A DNA stretch of 7,271 bases. Source: Flavobacteriales bacterium (lineage in GTDB: Bacteria > Bacteroidota > Bacteroidia > Flavobacteriales_D > Parvicellaceae). Each line of letters starts with the position of its first letter. Positions within the stretch are counted from its first letter, which is position 1. The translations under genes and the position numbers were made by a program. The notes below the pieces were generated by a model. That model was not told the DNA's origin, ran no database searches, and was given only the letters and a program-made list of their open reading frames with translations. Shown here piece by piece: positions 4,537 through 7,271 of the stretch. The stretch lies in contig JALWSJ010000116.1 in NCBI GenBank assembly GCA_026993705.1, positions 1 through 7,271 of the forward strand, read 5' to 3'.

Positions 4537-7271
4537 TTATTTTGTGCGTTCTTTTACTGAAATTGAATGTTTTAGTGACGTTTTTGAACCAGTATGTATT
4601 TTCTGTTGTGTAGTACTTCCTGCAACAGGTACACCCGAAGGTGTTGGTGCTGAAGCAACTCCTCCAGTAATTCCTGCAGCACCTGCTATTGCATAAGGAT
4701 TAACAGGTGCATTAAATTGTGCTGGTGTTTGGTTGGAAACTGCACTTGACATAGATGAAGATGATTGTAACTGGACATATTGTCCTTTTGTTCCTCTATG
4801 ACCTTTTGTTTCAATTGGCTCAATATGCCAAGGTTCATATGGATGACTTCCTAACATAGGTCTCCAAAGTTTAAATTTATTGAGGATACCTGCTTTTGCT
4901 AAAATATCACCTTGATTCCCTGGTCCCTTATCCAACCCACCTGCGGCATTACCCAAGTCAATTGCTAAACCCCAATTGTGCATACTTCTTCCTGGTGGCG
5001 CAACCATTCCTGAACCATTACTTTTTTTATAAAGTTCGGCTTGGTGTTTTGGATTTCTATAAGCTGAAGTTATGTATAATTTTTTACCTGTTATTTGTTT
5101 GTAAGCTGCTGCAGCTTTAAGAATTCTTGTTTTAAATTCTGGTTTTAAACCTTTCCATCCACCTGCCGCTGCCGAACCTGCTAATTGTATTACATCACTT
5201 AATTTAATATTAGTTTCAAGTTGTCCATTCCAAGGTTCAATTTTAATTGATGCCATACTTGAGCCACCCATTGCTCCTCCTGAACTGGTAGAACTGCTTG
5301 AACTACTTGAACCTGAAATACTTCCACCACCCATATTTGGAGTTGCCACTCCTGGCGTTCCAGTTCCTGCAATATTTCCATACATAGTACCTTTCCCGAC
5401 TGGAGCACCAATAGCTTTAGCAATTTTTTCCTTGTATAGATTAATGTAAAGTTGTCTTGACTCATCCGCAGTTGACCCCGTTTTTCCTAACTGTAAATCA
5501 ATATTATGTTTTGGAACTGGTTTTCCTTGACCAGTAAGCATCCATTCAACAGCACCTGGACCAAGATTGTGTGATATCCAAAGTGACATAAGGTCAATTT
5601 TTACACCTCTTGCCGCAAGTTTTCCAAGGTAACGCATATTTTCTTGATAAAGTGTTGCAAAAATTTTATCTTGGTTTTCAGGAACTTTCCAATTTTTAGG
5701 GTCAACATCTGGTGTTTTCTTAGCCATTGAACGGGCAGTTTTTTCCATAAATTGATAACGCCCAAAAGCACTTGAACGTTTGCCTTTTAAAGCATAGTTC
5801 GCTGTGTTTCCATTTTCAAGATAATCGATAATTTTACGATAAGCAGGTGGTACCAGCGATTCCAATGGTTTCCACATTGGTGGGTATAAACCATTAACTG
5901 GTGTACCTAAAGTAAATGTTATATCATTTTGATATTTAGAAGTATCAACACCTTCAATACTATATTTAACTTTTTTCATTGATGCTGCAAGAGTACGATG
6001 TTTTATATTGCTACCGGCTTTGAGTGCAGTACTTCTTTGAACACTTGAACTTTTAACATTTGTTCCTTTAATATCAACTGAACTTACCCCACCATTTTTT
6101 TCTTTTTTGTATAAAGCCATTTGCATACTAATGTACCGAGCTTCTTCCATTTTGTCTTTATCAGTTCTATATTTTTCGTGCCAAAAGTAATTAGTTTGTG
6201 AAATATGGCGATAAATATATAGTTTTAAATCTTTTGATGCATCCCCACCCTTTCCAACTACTTTATTATATCTTGTAACAGCATCACCAAATTTAGCACG
6301 GAGCCTTCTAATTACATACCCTTTTTCGCCTTTATTTTCTGCTTCACGTAGTTCAGCAAGTGCTTTTTCTGCTTCGTCAAAATATTGGTTTGCTTGCTTT
6401 ATGACTCTATCTTTATGAATACTTGTTTGACGTTTTTGATCGGCGCCACCAAATACCTTTTTATATGCACCAGATGCTAACTCTTTTGCTTTGTCGATAA
6501 TAAAATCTTCAAAATGTTCAAGTTGTTCCTCAGTTATAACCCCACTCATAATTAAACCCGTAGTTACCACATCATATGCAAACCACGCCCCCATTAAAAC
6601 ACTAATTAATGGCCCCGCAAAAGCCATTGCCGCACCAGCCATTCCTACTATAGATTTTAAACCAACCGAACCTATTTTCTTAAGAAGTTTAAACATTACT
6701 GAACGTTTTGTTTTTCTTACTACATTTGTTACAGATTTAGGAAATAAACGAGCCGGTGCCTTCTCAACTTTAGGTACTTTTGAGAATTTTGTTCCTTTTT
6801 TTAATTTGCTTGGCTTAACTGTTTTGTGGGGCTCTTTGTGAGGGTGTGTACGGCGGCCTCCACCTTTACGTTTGCGTTTTCCAAGACCACAACATACGCT
6901 TATTTCCCCTTCCATAACTTCCATAGCACCTGTTAACATTTTTACTCTAACTGAAAGTGCTTCAATTTTTCTTAATAAAGAACTTTTAACAATTCTGTCT
7001 TGCTGTTTTACATATTGTTTAATTCTTGTTTCTTTTTCTTTCCATTCTGCTGCTTTTGCTTTTTTTGCCTTTCGTTCTGCTCTAGAGCCTCCACGTATCT
7101 TTTCGGTCACTTTTTTGACTATTTTGCCCATTATTGCACCAGAATCCATTAATGTTGCGAGTATTAAAGAAGGAAGTATAGAAATTAAATAATCCTTCAT
7201 ATTTGCTATCCAACCCTTAGTTTTCTTAGCAGCTTTTAATGCTAATTTTTTAGCAGTTTTTGCATAATTAT
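4537..7271 (-). CDS. Large tail protein with lytic transglycosylase and M15 peptidase domains, probable tape-measure or tail lysin (5' end beyond window)
   Basis: The frame has no stop up to the right edge: 23 codons before the ATG at 7198-7200 are open and lysine-rich like what follows, and that ATG has no well-placed ribosome binding site. The true start therefore lies outside; 910 residues are visible. Numbering from that Met: 30-170 is strongly basic; 179-220 is a Gly/Ala-rich hydrophobic, membrane-type segment; 220-365 is helical and charged; 445-560 is a lytic-transglycosylase fold, with likely catalytic E462, then GRYQF (480-484) and HNLGPGAV (544-551), equivalent to the family's G-L-M-Q and YNAGPGAV motifs. 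A Gly/Ser linker (618-650) leads to an M15 (VanY-like) peptidase at 690-800 with SAYR (712-715), SMHNWGLAID (739-748; H741 and D748) and EPWHIEP (E789, H792): all expected zinc and catalytic residues are present. The tail is Ser/Pro/Ala-rich and ends with a basic segment. It sits where T4-like phages have the tape measure, directly before the gp48-like gene. The enzyme domains are secure; the tape-measure role is inferred and could instead be a separate tail-tip lysin. Confidence 0.82.
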   Translation of the reverse strand, partial: NYAKTAKKLALKAAKKTKGWIANMKDYLISILPSLILATLMDSGAIMGKIVKKVTEKIRGGSRAERKAKKAKAAEWKEKETRIKQYVKQQDRIVKSSLLRKIEALSVRVKMLTGAMEVMEGEISVCCGLGKRKRKGGGRRTHPHKEPHKTVKPSKLKKGTKFSKVPKVEKAPARLFPKSVTNVVRKTKRSVMFKLLKKIGSVGLKSIVGMAGAAMAFAGPLISVLMGAWFAYDVVTTGLIMSGVITEEQLEHFEDFIIDKAKELASGAYKKVFGGADQKRQTSIHKDRVIKQANQYFDEAEKALAELREAENKGEKGYVIRRLRAKFGDAVTRYNKVVGKGGDASKDLKLYIYRHISQTNYFWHEKYRTDKDKMEEARYISMQMALYKKEKNGGVSSVDIKGTNVKSSSVQRSTALKAGSNIKHRTLAASMKKVKYSIEGVDTSKYQNDITFTLGTPVNGLYPPMWKPLESLVPPAYRKIIDYLENGNTANYALKGKRSSAFGRYQFMEKTARSMAKKTPDVDPKNWKVPENQDKIFATLYQENMRYLGKLAARGVKIDLMSLWISHNLGPGAVEWMLTGQGKPVPKHNIDLQLGKTGSTADESRQLYINLYKEKIAKAIGAPVGKGTMYGNIAGTGTPGVATPNMGGGSISGSSSSSSSTSSGGAMGGSSMASIKIEPWNGQLETNIKLSDVIQLAGSAAAGGWKGLKPEFKTRILKAAAAYKQITGKKLYITSAYRNPKHQAELYKKSNGSGMVAPPGRSMHNWGLAIDLGNAAGGLDKGPGNQGDILAKAGILNKFKLWRPMLGSHPYEPWHIEPIETKGHRGTKGQYVQLQSSSSMSSAVSNQTPAQFNAPVNPYAIAGAAGITGGVASAPTPSGVPVAGSTTQQKIHTGSKTSLKHSISVKERTK

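Noticed and set aside
4395..4696. Plus-strand frames at 4395-4613 and 4484-4696 spanning the intergenic gap
   Set aside because: They overlap two genuine minus-strand genes, and their hydrophobic content comes from the AT-rich promoter gap.
5199..5465. Minus-strand 88-residue frame with Val/Gln-rich sequence
   Set aside because: It is the out-of-frame reading of the Gly/Ser linker codons between the two enzyme domains.
6491..7192. Plus-strand open frames (6491-6841 and 6872-7192) that look membrane-like
   Set aside because: The hydrophobic residues are the complement of Lys/Arg/Gly codons of the large tail gene. No domain or start signal supports them.
1..7271. Non-phage contractile injection system or type VI secretion cluster
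   Set aside because: Hub and spike proteins occur in those systems too, but the gp53-like and gp48/54-like proteins, the hydrolase-bearing tape-measure-position protein and the T4-type late promoter together favour a phage tail.

Overview
The window is a piece of the late structural region of a tailed bacteriophage with a contractile tail (myovirus morphology), distantly T4-like. All five genes lie on the minus strand and together encode the tail hub and baseplate centre. The DNA is AT-rich, the genes are packed almost end to end, and there are no tRNA, rRNA, insertion-sequence, CRISPR or host metabolic genes. A T4-type late promoter box sits in the only gap of more than about 10 bases. The host cannot be named from this sequence. 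The peptidoglycan hydrolases only say that it is a walled bacterium.

Reading in the direction of transcription (right to left), the first gene is a very large tail protein, open at the right edge (4537-7271). It carries a membrane-type hydrophobic segment, a lytic-transglycosylase domain and an M15 (VanY-like) peptidase domain. It occupies the place of the tape-measure gene of T4-like phages. Next come a gp48/gp54-like tail-tube junction protein (3440-4504), a gp53-like baseplate wedge protein (2894-3430), a gp27-like hub protein (1734-2894), and a gp5-like central spike with an N-terminal OB fold and the start of a C-terminal beta-helix (1-1732, open at the left edge).

The genes form one tightly coupled transcription unit. 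Stop and start codons are 9 bases apart, overlap by 1 base, or are 1 base apart, and Shine-Dalgarno sequences lie at or before the end of the upstream gene. The expected assembly is: hub trimer plus spike trimer make the centre of the baseplate, the gp53-like protein helps join the wedges around it, and the gp48/54-like protein caps the hub and starts the tail tube. The large first protein would lie inside the tube and digest or cross the cell envelope during DNA entry.

The most notable point is how cell-wall digestion is arranged. T4 carries its tail lysozyme inside the spike gp5. Here the visible part of the spike has no recognisable lysozyme and instead holds an unrecognised, probably beta-rich insertion. 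Two wall-cutting domains, one for glycan strands and one for peptides, are fused together in the large tail protein. No wholly new system was recognised beyond this.
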